Shown here piece after piece: positions 9,901-19,852 of a stretch of DNA of 64,000 bases. The notes below the pieces were generated by a model, which was given only the letters and a program-made list of their open reading frames with translations, ran no database searches and had not been told where the DNA came from. The DNA is from Babesia bovis T2Bo. Taxonomy: Eukaryota; Apicomplexa; Aconoidasida; Piroplasmida; Babesiidae. The DNA is taken from positions 1,240,001 to 1,304,000 of the forward strand of contig NC_010574.1 of the NCBI RefSeq assembly GCF_000165395.2, written 5' to 3'. The position numbers and the translations under genes are program-made. Position 1 is the first letter of the stretch; each line of letters starts with the position of its first letter.

Positions 9901-12900
9901 CAGATATGTCCTAATACGGGGATATACCTACTTCAGGGACTGCATTGTTTTCATGGCAACCCTTGGGGGCGCTCGCATGATGGATGCAATGGTCAAGTTT
10001 GCGGCATACTGCCTTAATGTTTTCCTAAAGTACCTCAGGGTATGCAGATCCAACCCAATCTATCGCAAGCTGCTAACAGTCAGCAGCGGGTGGATGGGCG
10101 CTATCACGCTTGGGCGTAACAAACCGTTGCTGACGAAACACCTGGACCTGAAGCACCTAATCCTGTACTCGTACCAGAATGGTTACCTAACAGTAATCAT
10201 ACCAGCAGTTTGCAAGCTCCTAATGAATGTCAAGTCGTCGAAGATATTCAGGTTACCGAACCCTTGGACAAGCTCGTTACTCAACCTGCTCGCCGATATC
10301 GCAACATCCAGTGGTCTCAAGTCAACATTGCAATTTGATCTATCGTTATTGTTCAGGAACCTTGAGCTTATACCCGGTCCAAGGTTAGTCAACGCCTTGG
10401 TTAAGGAAGTTCCCGTGTCCGATGTAGACCGTAGTCCGAAACTAGGAAGCAGTATATGGTCGACTTGCGCACCGCCTAACGCGCCAGGAGCTCAGATGAT
10501 GCCACCTGAATTCCAAATTCAGCCGGTTACCCAAGAGGTACGTGAACTACTGAAACGCAAGATCGTTCTGAACCCGAAGGTCTCCTGCCTAAATGCCAAG
10601 TGGCCTTGGATAGAGATGATACTTAATGCCATAGAGTCGTGTTACATGGAGTCATCAGAACTCATAAAGAAAACGATGTTTACGTGTATCACGACAACAA
10701 GGAATATAATGATCACTGACTTTAGCGGATGCAAGCGTGATGTCGTGGATAATAACCCGGAGATGCTCAAAATAAGCGCCACAGCAATGGCCAGTGGCCT
10801 TGCAACAAGTTTAATAATGGCAACTTCAAGGGATCAGTTATGTAGCCTAATGGCACTGAGACTCCATATGCAAATATTATCGGTCTTGTCAATGGAACCT
10901 GTACCAGGCCACTCGGCACTGACGAACAACCTCGAGCAGGTTAGCGGGTTCCTCGCCAAGGATAACCTCGGTCTGGTGTGTGCCTTAGTTGAACAGGCAA
11001 CGCTAGAGTTGATCACGGGATATGTTTCCGCGTCTATCAACGACTGGATAGCCAGTATTGGTAAGGAGCCGTATGCCAATGTTCCAACCGAACTTAGTAT
11101 CGCACTGCAATCGAATATGGGACTCGATACCTATAACCGCTTTGGAGCCCTTGTGCCCTTCGCCATGACGCGGTTACAGGCTGACAAGCACCAGGGGTCA
11201 CCACCACATGGATTTGGTATGCCAGGAGGTTATGGCATACCACAAGGTGGTATGATGAACGATTCGGTGTCAATGATGCATCACACGAAACCAAGACAAA
11301 ACGCCCCGGCATTCCGGCTACCTGACTTCATGGTTATACCACCTATTGATAACCTGCCAACTTCATTGATTGCCTGCAAGATCGAGGAGTTTGAGCATCG
11401 CGTAAAGGAAGCGGCGAAGCAGATACTCACGCACCCACCCACAGTGCCATTGCTAAACAGCAAGTACCTCTACAGTGCAGATTCTTCGACGTTGCTGTTA
11501 CTGTCCTGTTTACCCAGGAACCATGCTTTGTTTACGTTACTGTGGTCCATGGACTATATGCTCCAGCACGCTGCTAGCCAACCTGAATGCATCGAGGCCA
11601 TAGTTGGCAAGGTGCTAAAGACGTCCAAAGAAACTAGCAAGGGTCTGGACGTTGTGTCTATAGTCCAGGAAGTTGAGTACTGCCTGCTTGAGATGTTATC
11701 AGTGGGTACACCATTAGTCGTGGATATCATTACTAACGTTATGCCGTCACTAGGCCCAGCGCGTTTGTGCCAATTTGTTAGGCACGGGCTTATTAAGTTA
11801 CCCGCTCTAGATAGGTACATCAGCGGAGCTATGGATTTGGAAACCTGCTGCCGTACTATGCACAAGTTGGTCCTGGACACTCAATGGGTCACAGCAGCTG
11901 ATCTTCCCATCAGCATGAGTAAACTGGCTTCAATGGATCCCAATGCTACTGTACAAATACAAATCGGTAACAGTCCAGTATCCATAGAATTTGGTGAACT
12001 CCACAGAAGGCTGTCAACTCGCATCCCTATGATGCCCTTTTCAGGTGATTCCGATGGCCGTAATAACATGGGCCACGTACCCCCGAGCACTGAGCATACA
12101 CTTGGGTATGTACCACCAGGAGGTGGTTATCCAGTACAGGGTGCTGTGGGAAGACCTGGGAATAGGAATATCCCAGATGTGCGTTTGAGGACCATGCGTC
12201 AACTTGTGGTCGATAAGAGCTTGGTACGTAACAAGATGGTAATCAAGCTTTGTGAATTGCCAGGTAAAGAACGATATATTAAAATGTTCCAGGAGTTTTT
12301 GGTGAATGCCGACAAAGACTCCTCTCAATTGTACCAAAACTTTAATGAACACCCTCCAGATGCTTTCTTAACGTGTACCCTCTTATGCGCGCTACAGATG
12401 ACATTTGAACCCATGGGCACAGAAATGAAGAGTGACCGCCTTCCACAAACCTCGCATAACTCCCCAGTGTGGCACTACTGTGACGGTTGGTCTGTAATGG
12501 CAGCACGTCTGTCACGTAGTGAGACTTTTATGCTACACAAGGCGCTGCACGTTATGCTAGGTGTGATGCAGCATGGATTAGTACTCATCTGTTTCGAAAG
12601 GATACTATCTAATTTAATCAATGAACTGGAGTCGAATCCGCTCTTTTTAGTGTCGTTGGCTAACTTCTTGACGCTATGTGGCCCTTCTGAGATACCCGAA
12701 TTCGGAGAATACTGGATATCATTGGTAACACGAAAACAGTTTTTGCACCAGGTCATACAATCACCAAATGAGTGGCCGCTGTATCACCACCTGCTAGTAG
12801 AGGCGTTGACTTCATCGCATTCCAAGAACCCAAGTATAAGCTTTGTTCTAGTAACGCTGATGCAGAAGGTGCCCGAGTTTTTATGTGGATACTACCTCAG

Positions 12901-13645
12901 TCTGTGCGATGTAGTACCGCCACGTGCAATGCAGCTACGTAACCTGCTGACATGTGCCGTGCCACGCAGCTTCAAGCTTCCGAACCCAATTATTGTCACG
13001 GAGCATGTGGAAATCCCATCGCTAAACTTCACCAATCATATAATCACCGTGCTGAAGGCCAGTGGATTGAAGGTGGCTACTGATATGTTCATTCACGAAC
13101 CTAACGAAGGCTTGGTGCCAGTTATACTAAAGGAACTGCGATTGACTGACCCTAGCACATTTGACGTTGTGCTGGCGAACCACTATGTGTTGTATTTAGT
13201 CAATACACTACCCATAATCCGCAAGAAAATGCCAGGAGGACATCAGTATGCGCAAAACAGCTTACTCCTGCTCGAGAAGGTCATTACCAGCTGTATTTCA
13301 CAGGCAAGACATATGCTACTAAGCTGCATGACTAACCATTTGCGCTACCCCAATACCTCAACGTTCTCCTTTGTCTCCTTTATGATAAGGCTGTTTGTAA
13401 ACTGCGAGCCTCCGATGCAGGAACAGATAACTCTGGCGCTTCTAGAACGGTTATTAATAAGTAGACCGCACCCTTGGGGAGTTCTTCATCTACTGTTCCA
13501 GCTAGTGGAGAACCCCAAGTACGACTTCTGGAATCGTATTGAAGCAGCTCCAGAAGTGGAGAAGCATATTCGCCGCATCATCCAGGGGTGTTTAACCCCA
13601 AAGGCGCCGCCACAGCCTGGAGCCCCTAACGAGCATGTGCGTTAG
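6932..13645 (+). CDS. NOT1: NOT1, scaffold of the CCR4-NOT deadenylase complex
   Basis: A 2,237-residue single-exon protein of the length expected for NOT1 (2,000-2,400). NOT1 is the cytoplasmic platform that binds CAF1/CCR4 nucleases, NOT2/NOT3 and RNA-binding adaptors to shorten mRNA poly(A) tails. The C-terminus is the conserved NOT1 superfamily domain: TNHLRYPNTSTFSFVSFM followed by EQITLALLERLLISRPHPWG, near-identical in pattern to animal CNOT1. The middle contains long helical HEAT/MIF4G-type repeats without obvious insertions. A Gly/Met/Pro-rich linker near residues 1415-1450 (FGMPGGYGIPQGGMM) and a second near 1705-1745 separate the modules. ATG4 starts only 66 bases downstream on the same strand. 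Confidence 0.92.
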   Translation: MTHVAHKSQLLHTGQPRHYVKSQTVIQAKERLRAISPSSRQAAIRRILEEAPDRITCKEFIRSLDEIYTELSQDAGINGDTAVPAAEIAEPLLSAIAPTGRDINSVAALIYVVAYTCHEGFRTYTERRLFPYVLDVDLDVRQFARLGCARLLVMVLLSTTNIFVGAQGPQCERRVNVAAAVAAELLARDEEAPLPPRKEKNDVFNYVVNMKMEAKNMKRLLNKSQWDALCTDLRIYAAFPPQKLMSKFVNNLKRICDYVAFNSETESLGDYATLITSTFLNSRFQVELLLNFIESNSSHHHIQPKHTRRKELFERLIPIRCHEYINTVLWAFDTDVLCMLFSLVQQKHQVIQFKTMMEQLVKDGSQPENCYLLAKAMIYALTDLWIRDHDPFGNRDDIVKLRLANTNPLFWYTYELCLQQFISSEDLINEIRSISGGSIQGKRSNELFEFLGEMAKSLPGEYIILGIMETMRYVQYNIHVVSFMINLFQGILMDVFKDTKMNFSKGLLEIVCYCRQTFDWGFMTMLIHSVDALMVPEDGIANRNDVAKEKLAGGFMDYLRWKMQQIRQSISQGNVTPNVFIPNCNVIAEIFCILNHTIGPCDELLDIFQAFVSEYKGLGHYKVLLIPLYDALKARAKGDTQRSPKVPIGFDRDLYSYMVHNEDIQSTTSHIVDIIFSCKLHQSVFDAVASLNADKNSLRTQTILDVLMRKYINRLVMVLNLSVPNDFCLHVNKNTSEETIGLGTRLAMVAQFTGKLLSLHLMTAHCDSVYIIFRILIEAIRSTQVFLIEFAVEAFSAMGNLLAFPVFAKVFINEDVIARLYPQFASHVKAALERIDVYIVEVCNNDSGAVVFEKPQCLKAFDSKARGSKGLMILKQSTTLPYEFDPDHEGAMMHPNNASTVFSIVNLAANIQYKQLPQDTVWYQDQLTMDLSNLTLDDLLGTLKVEFEAPPNALEIMSIMEMTLSNKTFTNHVEQLVTKGYVDWLLFVIYRYVLIRGYTYFRDCIVFMATLGGARMMDAMVKFAAYCLNVFLKYLRVCRSNPIYRKLLTVSSGWMGAITLGRNKPLLTKHLDLKHLILYSYQNGYLTVIIPAVCKLLMNVKSSKIFRLPNPWTSSLLNLLADIATSSGLKSTLQFDLSLLFRNLELIPGPRLVNALVKEVPVSDVDRSPKLGSSIWSTCAPPNAPGAQMMPPEFQIQPVTQEVRELLKRKIVLNPKVSCLNAKWPWIEMILNAIESCYMESSELIKKTMFTCITTTRNIMITDFSGCKRDVVDNNPEMLKISATAMASGLATSLIMATSRDQLCSLMALRLHMQILSVLSMEPVPGHSALTNNLEQVSGFLAKDNLGLVCALVEQATLELITGYVSASINDWIASIGKEPYANVPTELSIALQSNMGLDTYNRFGALVPFAMTRLQADKHQGSPPHGFGMPGGYGIPQGGMMNDSVSMMHHTKPRQNAPAFRLPDFMVIPPIDNLPTSLIACKIEEFEHRVKEAAKQILTHPPTVPLLNSKYLYSADSSTLLLLSCLPRNHALFTLLWSMDYMLQHAASQPECIEAIVGKVLKTSKETSKGLDVVSIVQEVEYCLLEMLSVGTPLVVDIITNVMPSLGPARLCQFVRHGLIKLPALDRYISGAMDLETCCRTMHKLVLDTQWVTAADLPISMSKLASMDPNATVQIQIGNSPVSIEFGELHRRLSTRIPMMPFSGDSDGRNNMGHVPPSTEHTLGYVPPGGGYPVQGAVGRPGNRNIPDVRLRTMRQLVVDKSLVRNKMVIKLCELPGKERYIKMFQEFLVNADKDSSQLYQNFNEHPPDAFLTCTLLCALQMTFEPMGTEMKSDRLPQTSHNSPVWHYCDGWSVMAARLSRSETFMLHKALHVMLGVMQHGLVLICFERILSNLINELESNPLFLVSLANFLTLCGPSEIPEFGEYWISLVTRKQFLHQVIQSPNEWPLYHHLLVEALTSSHSKNPSISFVLVTLMQKVPEFLCGYYLSLCDVVPPRAMQLRNLLTCAVPRSFKLPNPIIVTEHVEIPSLNFTNHIITVLKASGLKVATDMFIHEPNEGLVPVILKELRLTDPSTFDVVLANHYVLYLVNTLPIIRKKMPGGHQYAQNSLLLLEKVITSCISQARHMLLSCMTNHLRYPNTSTFSFVSFMIRLFVNCEPPMQEQITLALLERLLISRPHPWGVLHLLFQLVENPKYDFWNRIEAAPEVEKHIRRIIQGCLTPKAPPQPGAPNEHVR

Positions 13646-13711
13646 AAACAGGAACTAAATATATAATATTACATGCGTTTGTTTTATATGTCATAGTTTT
13701 GGTGTGTATGG

Positions 13712-14799
13712 ATGGGTGTTGATATGGATCAGACGGCAGTGGTTCTAGGTCACACATTTGCGATGTGTGACCAGAACCCTGGTCCTAAGCTTAGAGAACG
13801 CTTAAAAGATTTTATACTCTTGACTTATCGCCGTGGACTCAGTATACATCTACCTAGATTCTATGCTGGTAACATACCCAAACGATTTTACGGGATATGG
13901 CCACTATGGCAGCAAACTGATATAAAAACGGATCGAGGTTGGGGTTGTGCTCTAAGAGCTACCCAAATGGCATTGGCAGAAGCTTTGCGTGATGTATTAT
14001 CACCATTAGACAATGTACAAGAACAGCGATCAAGGATTCTACAACTATTCTACGATACAACAGAAGCGCCATTCTCTCTAGAAAATCTAGTAATGGCCGA
14101 CGTTGAACACGGAGCGTGTATTAAGCCACTGCAATTTGGCTGTGCTAGTAGCGCCTTCTTAATATCGCATCTCATTAATACCCAGAAAACCCTAAATATC
14201 GCATCAATAGCATTCACAGACGGGATTGTAGACATTAAAAAGGTATGAGGTAATACACAGATTCAGTACTCATTAGATTGAACGTGCAACGTCTGAGCAG
14301 AGGTTGGGAACTAACATAAACATTTTACTTCCCTCAGAAATGTTGTTGCCTGGATAACTGTGCAAAAGGAACTCTCAGAATCGCAAAATGAATGCCTTAA
14401 ATACCTATTCACCTTACCATGGTTCAAGGGCATGGTAGGAGCAAAGAAAGACAAACAAAGAGCTTACTACTTTGTCGGCCACCACGGCAATCAAGCACTG
14501 TATTTAGATCCACATGAATACTGCCCGGTGAGAAACTTGTTATATGTACATTAAAATCACCGACAGGATAGACTGGATAACACCAGCGATCCCATTTACA
14601 ACTATGTCAAAAAACTTAACAGACTACCTTGGGACACCCTGAACCAATCAAAAACAATGTGTCTCCTAATACAGGTATGTATAAAACCCGGGTATACTAC
14701 GTAAAACAGAATAACGCGGAACTCCGAAACTTCTTGCGGGCATTGTCGCGTTTTCCCTTAAGGGCCCTGCCATTCGAAATGGCTAACGCCATTTATTAG
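13712..14799 (+). CDS. ATG4: ATG4 cysteine protease (peptidase C54), multi-exon
   Basis: ATG4 cleaves and delipidates ATG8; in apicomplexans ATG8 is conjugated mainly to the apicoplast membrane. Exon 1 (13712-14242) holds the catalytic signature DRGWGCALR with Cys79. The following frame carries AYYFVGHHG then YLDPHEY, supplying the catalytic Asp and His. Downstream joins are clear: intron 14528-14566 (39 bp), exon 14567-14674 (36 codons), intron 14675-14709 (35 bp), exon 14710-14799 ending in TAG. The intron after 14242 is unresolved. It has a GTATGA donor and a strong ACTAAC branch site followed by CCCTCAG at 14337, but that acceptor is out of phase; an acceptor at 14368 is in phase. The conserved P-x-R-L-G segment may therefore sit on a small exon I could not place (RLG is readable at 14301 in another frame). 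Confidence 0.85.
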
Positions 14800-14931
14800 T
14801 AGACGTTCAATTTCTTATACACATAGAACAATTAATAGACACAAATGTTAATACCGATGCATGTATGGACGACGCACACAACGTGACCTTCGGACACAGG
14901 GATATACAGTAGACGGAAACGACTTTCCTAC

Positions 14932-14953
14932 CGCGCATCAGCGCGGATGCGCG
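14932..14953 (+). promoter_or_regulatory. GC-rich stem-loop in the 5' leader of the HSA-domain gene
   Basis: CGCGCAT (14932-14938) pairs perfectly with ATGCGCG (14947-14953) around an 8-base loop, ending 7 bases before the ATG at 14961. At RNA level it could impede scanning ribosomes. Confidence 0.4.
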
Positions 14954-14960
14954 CCTTAAG

Positions 14961-17939
14961 ATGGCGCTTGAATCCGATATGGGTCCGCCAACAACGCCAG
15001 TGAAGTCAGAGGATGAGGCAGTTTACGATGATTCGTTGGCCGAAAAGGTCATGGATTTTTTCAGCGGAGGTCGTGTTATCACACGATCTGAACCCATGCA
15101 ATCAAGCAGGAGCTATAAAGAGCTTATATTACAAGAAATGAACTGGATGGCCTGTGATTACTACCACGAAAGAAGATGGAAGTGCCATGTAAATAAACAG
15201 TTGTCCATTGGAATCAAGGTAGCAATCATGGACAGAAAGAAGCTAAACAAGAACTGGGTTGCTAATGAGTGTAGTAATCACGTTAAAAGATTCTGGGTGG
15301 AATTCCTTAATGGGCCACAATACTGTTCACCCTTCTCTCAAGAACTTACCGAGTATTGCACCAACATTGCAAATAAGTACCTCAATTATACTCAAGCTGA
15401 TGTTGAAGAAGGTACTAAAGATTATGAAATGGGTCCTAGAGATCTAATAGCGATACCCGTCCCTTTAGTTCCACTACGGGACAGTTCCCCCGAACCTAAA
15501 GTCCCAATATCGAAAATTTCTGTTATTGATGCCGCAACGTTAAAGATGCAGTCTATGGGTGCGGAGTTTTACAGGCCTATGTTTAGACCACCAGATGAAG
15601 ATCTGGACGTGTTTACACTGCCGTTGATGGACCCAATCAAGGATGTTGATTTCAATTCATTTCTTGTACAGAATTTTTGCGTCAAACGATGTTCACATCT
15701 AAAAATCAGATCGCATATTAAACACGAAATCCGAATGCCAAAGATGCCCCTCTTAAGCAGGAAGTTTATTAGGGTGACTAATGATCCAAGTTGCTTGTCG
15801 ATTTCTCAGCGAGACTTCGACCTTCAGATAAAACCAAAACCGTTATTCCATGGCCTTATGGTTCGTACAAAGCTATGTTCATCGGATTTCGAACTTTTGG
15901 ATCCGTGGATGATTTCGGATTCAACATCATGGCCAATGATCGCTATATGTCTTACTTATCGGTCGAGTACAAGCGGTTTGCACCGACATGAATTTGGTGT
16001 GGATTACTGCCGCAAAGTTTTCCAGAACTTTAAGAGATTGCCGAGAGGTCTTGTAAATTCAAGCAGGCGTCTTTTAGGACCTAGACAAAGGAATGCAATA
16101 ACCACTTTTTTAGGTGCACCTCCTAGAAGACAGAAGTACGAACCACTCGTGCAGCTTTTTGATAGAGAAGACGATATAAAACCACAAACGAAAAGATCGC
16201 GCGTTTTCAATGTACAGGAGATGTTACACTGTTGCTTAGGTTCGACTAAGGATGAACCAACAATTAAGCGGAGATTTTCAATGAGCCTTGAAGAGATGTA
16301 CATGCCACAACTCAAGGACTCAATTTCTTATAGCAACAACTTGGCCCAAAGTAACCAAGATGTGGATTTGTATCGTGAAAATCAAGAAGTGGTAATTTCA
16401 TTGTCGTCTTATTCAGAAGATAATGATGATAATGTAGAGCCCAGTAGTGGTCTATTACCATTGGCGTCATCCCAAGGTTCGTCTTTCGAAAATATGGACG
16501 AAAATCTAGTTCGGTTTCCACTTTCTGATATTTCACTTAGTGGTACCACCGGATTGAATCTGAAATGTTTAAGGCGCAAAAGCATCACGGAGCAGCGTCG
16601 TGGTGCATCTAATACTAATGATCCTATCATATTTGAGAAGACAGACAGCGCTACTGTGGATTCAGAGACGGTTGTAATACCATCAAATGCACGGTTAGAG
16701 GTTGCCATCGCAACTGGTAACTTCAAACAGCGTCCGTGCTTTAGGAGTGACCGCAAAACTGACCCGTTACTACATATGCCAAATGTGCCATATGGCGAGT
16801 ACAGTAACCGCATGAGCAAACAGCTTAGGGTTGGTTTTTTAGGTATACCGGCAAAAATGTTCGCGCACTCTCTTTTCTATTCAGGCAGGTTTTCAAAGAA
16901 CAACCGCGTAAGAAGGGTGGCTGTGGCCATCGCTACCAGTACTAAGATAGTCTTACCACAACCAAACCTCATCCATGCTAGGCTATTTGAACATGATGCA
17001 ATGTCGATTTTTGCGAGGTTCAGAAACCAAAATTGGCAAAGGACAGTCAATCACACAACGGGGGCGCACGGTGAACAATTGCTCAAGAAATATGCTAACG
17101 AGATAATAAACTCAAGTGACAAGAGGGGTAACACCCATATGGAGATCAAACCCGTCGACATACTAGCAGCATTTGTTAACATGAAGCTGCAAAAGAATGA
17201 AACTATGAAGCAGAGCGTGTTCCTGCCTAACAAAATTTTGGCAAATACCATTGAGCAGGTAGTTGCGTCTGCGCCAATTCCGCAGAACACACAAACACCA
17301 GTAGCGCAGCAACGTAACCCGCAGCCTGTGCGTCACACTCCAATGCAGGGACATGGAATATCACCGAGGGCCACTGTTCAGCCTAATATGATGCCACAAA
17401 CTGTGCCCGTGCAACAAATGCAAAATACAATGTTACAAATGCATCCTCCACAGATGCAGCAGCAGCAACAACCGCCAATGGCACCGCAACCAAGCCCAAA
17501 AGGTCACATGGTTCACCCTTCAATGATCCCCGGTGGTATGCAACAAGGACACATGACCCCGGGTCCAATGGGCGCAATCAAGAAGGCACCTGCACAGTTG
17601 CCACCAGGATCATTACCTCCAGCTCATATGCCAGGTGGAGGAATGCACCCAACGCATATGGTACCTGGTAAGGCCCAGCCAGGTCCTATGCAGGGAATGC
17701 CACCACCAATGCAGTTGAAGCGCCGCTACCCCGTGGAACCACAAGGCAAACGTAGACCGAGGGGCCCTTACGATCAGGTGTATCCCCAACAAATGCATCA
17801 ACAGTCATACAGATATAGGAATATGCCGGATCATCATATGATGCGCATACCTATCTACCCTATGGCAATGTACACTAAGCAAGCGCCATTCCCAAAGTCG
17901 CACGATGACCCTTATAGAGGGTCCCATGTGCAAAGATAA
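14961..17939 (+). CDS. HSA-domain protein, EAF1/VID21-like (possible NuA4/TIP60 scaffold)
   Basis: A 992-residue protein. Residues about 50-90 read SYKELILQEMNWMACDYYHERRWK, a good match to the HSA (helicase/SANT-associated) pattern that binds actin-related proteins. Around residues 310-355 a SANT-like segment follows (DPWMISDSTSWPMIAICL, then CRKVFQNF). HSA followed by SANT without a helicase is the EAF1/VID21 arrangement, the platform of the NuA4 histone acetyltransferase. The C-terminal 240 residues are Met/Gln/Pro-rich and surely disordered, as in the yeast protein. The start is the first ATG and sits 7 bases after a GC-rich stem-loop. The alternative is a different HSA-containing chromatin subunit; no SNF2 helicase motifs are present in this ORF. 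Confidence 0.55.
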   Translation: MALESDMGPPTTPVKSEDEAVYDDSLAEKVMDFFSGGRVITRSEPMQSSRSYKELILQEMNWMACDYYHERRWKCHVNKQLSIGIKVAIMDRKKLNKNWVANECSNHVKRFWVEFLNGPQYCSPFSQELTEYCTNIANKYLNYTQADVEEGTKDYEMGPRDLIAIPVPLVPLRDSSPEPKVPISKISVIDAATLKMQSMGAEFYRPMFRPPDEDLDVFTLPLMDPIKDVDFNSFLVQNFCVKRCSHLKIRSHIKHEIRMPKMPLLSRKFIRVTNDPSCLSISQRDFDLQIKPKPLFHGLMVRTKLCSSDFELLDPWMISDSTSWPMIAICLTYRSSTSGLHRHEFGVDYCRKVFQNFKRLPRGLVNSSRRLLGPRQRNAITTFLGAPPRRQKYEPLVQLFDREDDIKPQTKRSRVFNVQEMLHCCLGSTKDEPTIKRRFSMSLEEMYMPQLKDSISYSNNLAQSNQDVDLYRENQEVVISLSSYSEDNDDNVEPSSGLLPLASSQGSSFENMDENLVRFPLSDISLSGTTGLNLKCLRRKSITEQRRGASNTNDPIIFEKTDSATVDSETVVIPSNARLEVAIATGNFKQRPCFRSDRKTDPLLHMPNVPYGEYSNRMSKQLRVGFLGIPAKMFAHSLFYSGRFSKNNRVRRVAVAIATSTKIVLPQPNLIHARLFEHDAMSIFARFRNQNWQRTVNHTTGAHGEQLLKKYANEIINSSDKRGNTHMEIKPVDILAAFVNMKLQKNETMKQSVFLPNKILANTIEQVVASAPIPQNTQTPVAQQRNPQPVRHTPMQGHGISPRATVQPNMMPQTVPVQQMQNTMLQMHPPQMQQQQQPPMAPQPSPKGHMVHPSMIPGGMQQGHMTPGPMGAIKKAPAQLPPGSLPPAHMPGGGMHPTHMVPGKAQPGPMQGMPPPMQLKRRYPVEPQGKRRPRGPYDQVYPQQMHQQSYRYRNMPDHHMMRIPIYPMAMYTKQAPFPKSHDDPYRGSHVQR

Positions 17940-17974
17940 AAAAAACTGCTCATATAATATTAAAAATATTGGAA

Positions 17975-19852
17975 TTAAACATTGTTATCAGCTGTATCGG
18001 GTGAAAATGACACCGACTTGCTAGATTTTGTACCTGCATTCTTAGAAGCTTCCAGCATCTGGCTGAACAGATGGCAACATTGCGAATGTGCCTTCAAAGA
18101 AGCATCCTTAATACGCTCGCAAGCTGCACCAAAAACTGATTTAAATGACCCAGCAGGCCATCCAAGTAACAGAACTGTAGATGAGCTTGCAATTACCGTA
18201 TTACTATAAGCCGGCATTGAATTAATGACTTCTTCAGTACCCAATAGCGATGTTGTAAAAAGGGTGATAGCTGTATTATCACGTGATCCTGGCATACATA
18301 GATCAACTGAACCGTCAAAGATTATATAGAACCAGTCTGGTTTATCACCTTGACGATATATTGTTTCGTGCATCTTACGCTTGCGTACAACGCTAGCGCA
18401 CGCTATAAGATGAATGTCATTATCATCCAGACCTTCCAGACAGGAAACCTTAGAAAGGAAGGTGGCAATTACTGCCACTCGTTTAATACGTGTTTCAACC
18501 ATTGGCACAACAGTTTCGTGGAACTTGCGACGATCAATGCGACCTAATAGTGCTTCATCCGTATCGCTAACGGTGTATGTCATGGTTGCAACTTGTTTAT
18601 TCACCAAACTGTCGAAATCCAACCATGTACCAACTTCAACCTCTGTTTTGTAGGATTCCACGAAAATATAAGTAGTGTATGACGACTCCAAAAGACCAGA
18701 TAACAGTAGATACAGGGGAAAATCCTTGTCACCCTGAGCAATAACAACAGAACCACTCTTTTGACGCGACTCCGTTAATAGAGTTGCAATATATTGCTTT
18801 TGTACCAAAGATAATGATTTATAGTACGGATGGGCAGTAATTGCCGGTTTAATCACTAAATCCATATATCGCTTTATGGTATTACCCTCGTCAGCCAGGC
18901 TGCAGGGCTCTTCCCAGGTATTGTCTACCAATGAAACGTCTACACCGTAATCGAGAACATCAAAGACCGAACTCTCATGATCCTTTAGCTCTTTCCTGAA
19001 ACTATCGTAATCGTCGGTTGTCCAATATCCTAATATCTGGTTATAACTCGATGAAGCAACAGATTCCTTTGCAACAGCGTCCTCGAAAGTCCAGTCACCG
19101 CACATCAGCTTCAACATTGTCATTACAGTAACATAGCCATTATCACATACGTCTAACTTCTTGAATAGGTCCCGAGCTGTGGCTTCGGGTACACCAATGT
19201 TGGTGCACATGGCAACGAAATCTGAATCGGAACAAGTCGTGCTCATCTTTAAAGGACCACACTGTTTTACAAATGCTAAACGTGCGCTTCCATATGCGTG
19301 CTGTAACCTGTCGTGTAACCCCTTGGTGGTAGTTATGGTTTCGCCGCTGCTGTGATATAGAGACGACATTGTTATTGCATCGCTGGAAGCATCCTTTAAC
19401 ATGTCGAAAAGGTATGGCATATCAGAATTCTCGAATGATGCGATACAAAGGTTTTCAACAAACATGAAAAATGAATCGCGATCTACTGCACCGCAATTGT
19501 CAATATCCATGCACTGGAAAGCTGCGCCCAATGATGTGAATTTAGTCTTTAGTGTTGCTATCATTAGGTACTTCATAGCAAGCAGTTCGTCATCGGTGTA
19601 ATTCCTGGGTGAACTACAGCTCTCATCATCCAATGCAGAGTCAGAAAAGGTAGAAAGCGGCTCAGATAGGTCGGATGAATCCGATGAATCACTGAAATAG
19701 CTGTCAGCTGGTTTAACTTCGCTGTGCAATATTGATTGTGCGGTCTCGCTTGCCTTTATCCCTCTGGTGAATATACCAGTTGGCACGCGCTTCGTATTGC
19801 GAACTACATTGGCAATAGGTTGGTTATTATGTGATGTAGAGTTTGATCCCAT
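17975..19852 (-). CDS. EF-hand-like and cyclic-nucleotide-binding-like protein (probably the 3' part of the upstream ORF)
   Basis: This 625-residue ORF has a Ser/Asp-rich N-terminus. Two EF-hand-like helices-loops follow with loops at 116-127 (DIDNCGAVDRDS) and 234-245 (DVCDNGYVTVMT), then two cyclic-nucleotide-binding-type beta rolls at about 350-450 and 465-590 (KMHETIYRQGDKPDWFYIIF). Both EF loops lack the position-12 Glu. Both phosphate-binding cassettes lack the canonical Glu/Arg pair, for example LLGTEEVINSMPAYSNTV. Sensing of calcium or cNMP by these copies is therefore doubtful. The reading frame stays open for 62 codons upstream of the ATG until a single TAG, beyond which the neighbouring ORF continues in the same frame. 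There is no kinase domain, so it is not PKG or a standard PKA regulatory subunit. Function unknown. Confidence 0.75.
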   Translation of the reverse strand: MGSNSTSHNNQPIANVVRNTKRVPTGIFTRGIKASETAQSILHSEVKPADSYFSDSSDSSDLSEPLSTFSDSALDDESCSSPRNYTDDELLAMKYLMIATLKTKFTSLGAAFQCMDIDNCGAVDRDSFFMFVENLCIASFENSDMPYLFDMLKDASSDAITMSSLYHSSGETITTTKGLHDRLQHAYGSARLAFVKQCGPLKMSTTCSDSDFVAMCTNIGVPEATARDLFKKLDVCDNGYVTVMTMLKLMCGDWTFEDAVAKESVASSSYNQILGYWTTDDYDSFRKELKDHESSVFDVLDYGVDVSLVDNTWEEPCSLADEGNTIKRYMDLVIKPAITAHPYYKSLSLVQKQYIATLLTESRQKSGSVVIAQGDKDFPLYLLLSGLLESSYTTYIFVESYKTEVEVGTWLDFDSLVNKQVATMTYTVSDTDEALLGRIDRRKFHETVVPMVETRIKRVAVIATFLSKVSCLEGLDDNDIHLIACASVVRKRKMHETIYRQGDKPDWFYIIFDGSVDLCMPGSRDNTAITLFTTSLLGTEEVINSMPAYSNTVIASSSTVLLLGWPAGSFKSVFGAACERIKDASLKAHSQCCHLFSQMLEASKNAGTKSSKSVSFSPDTADNNV

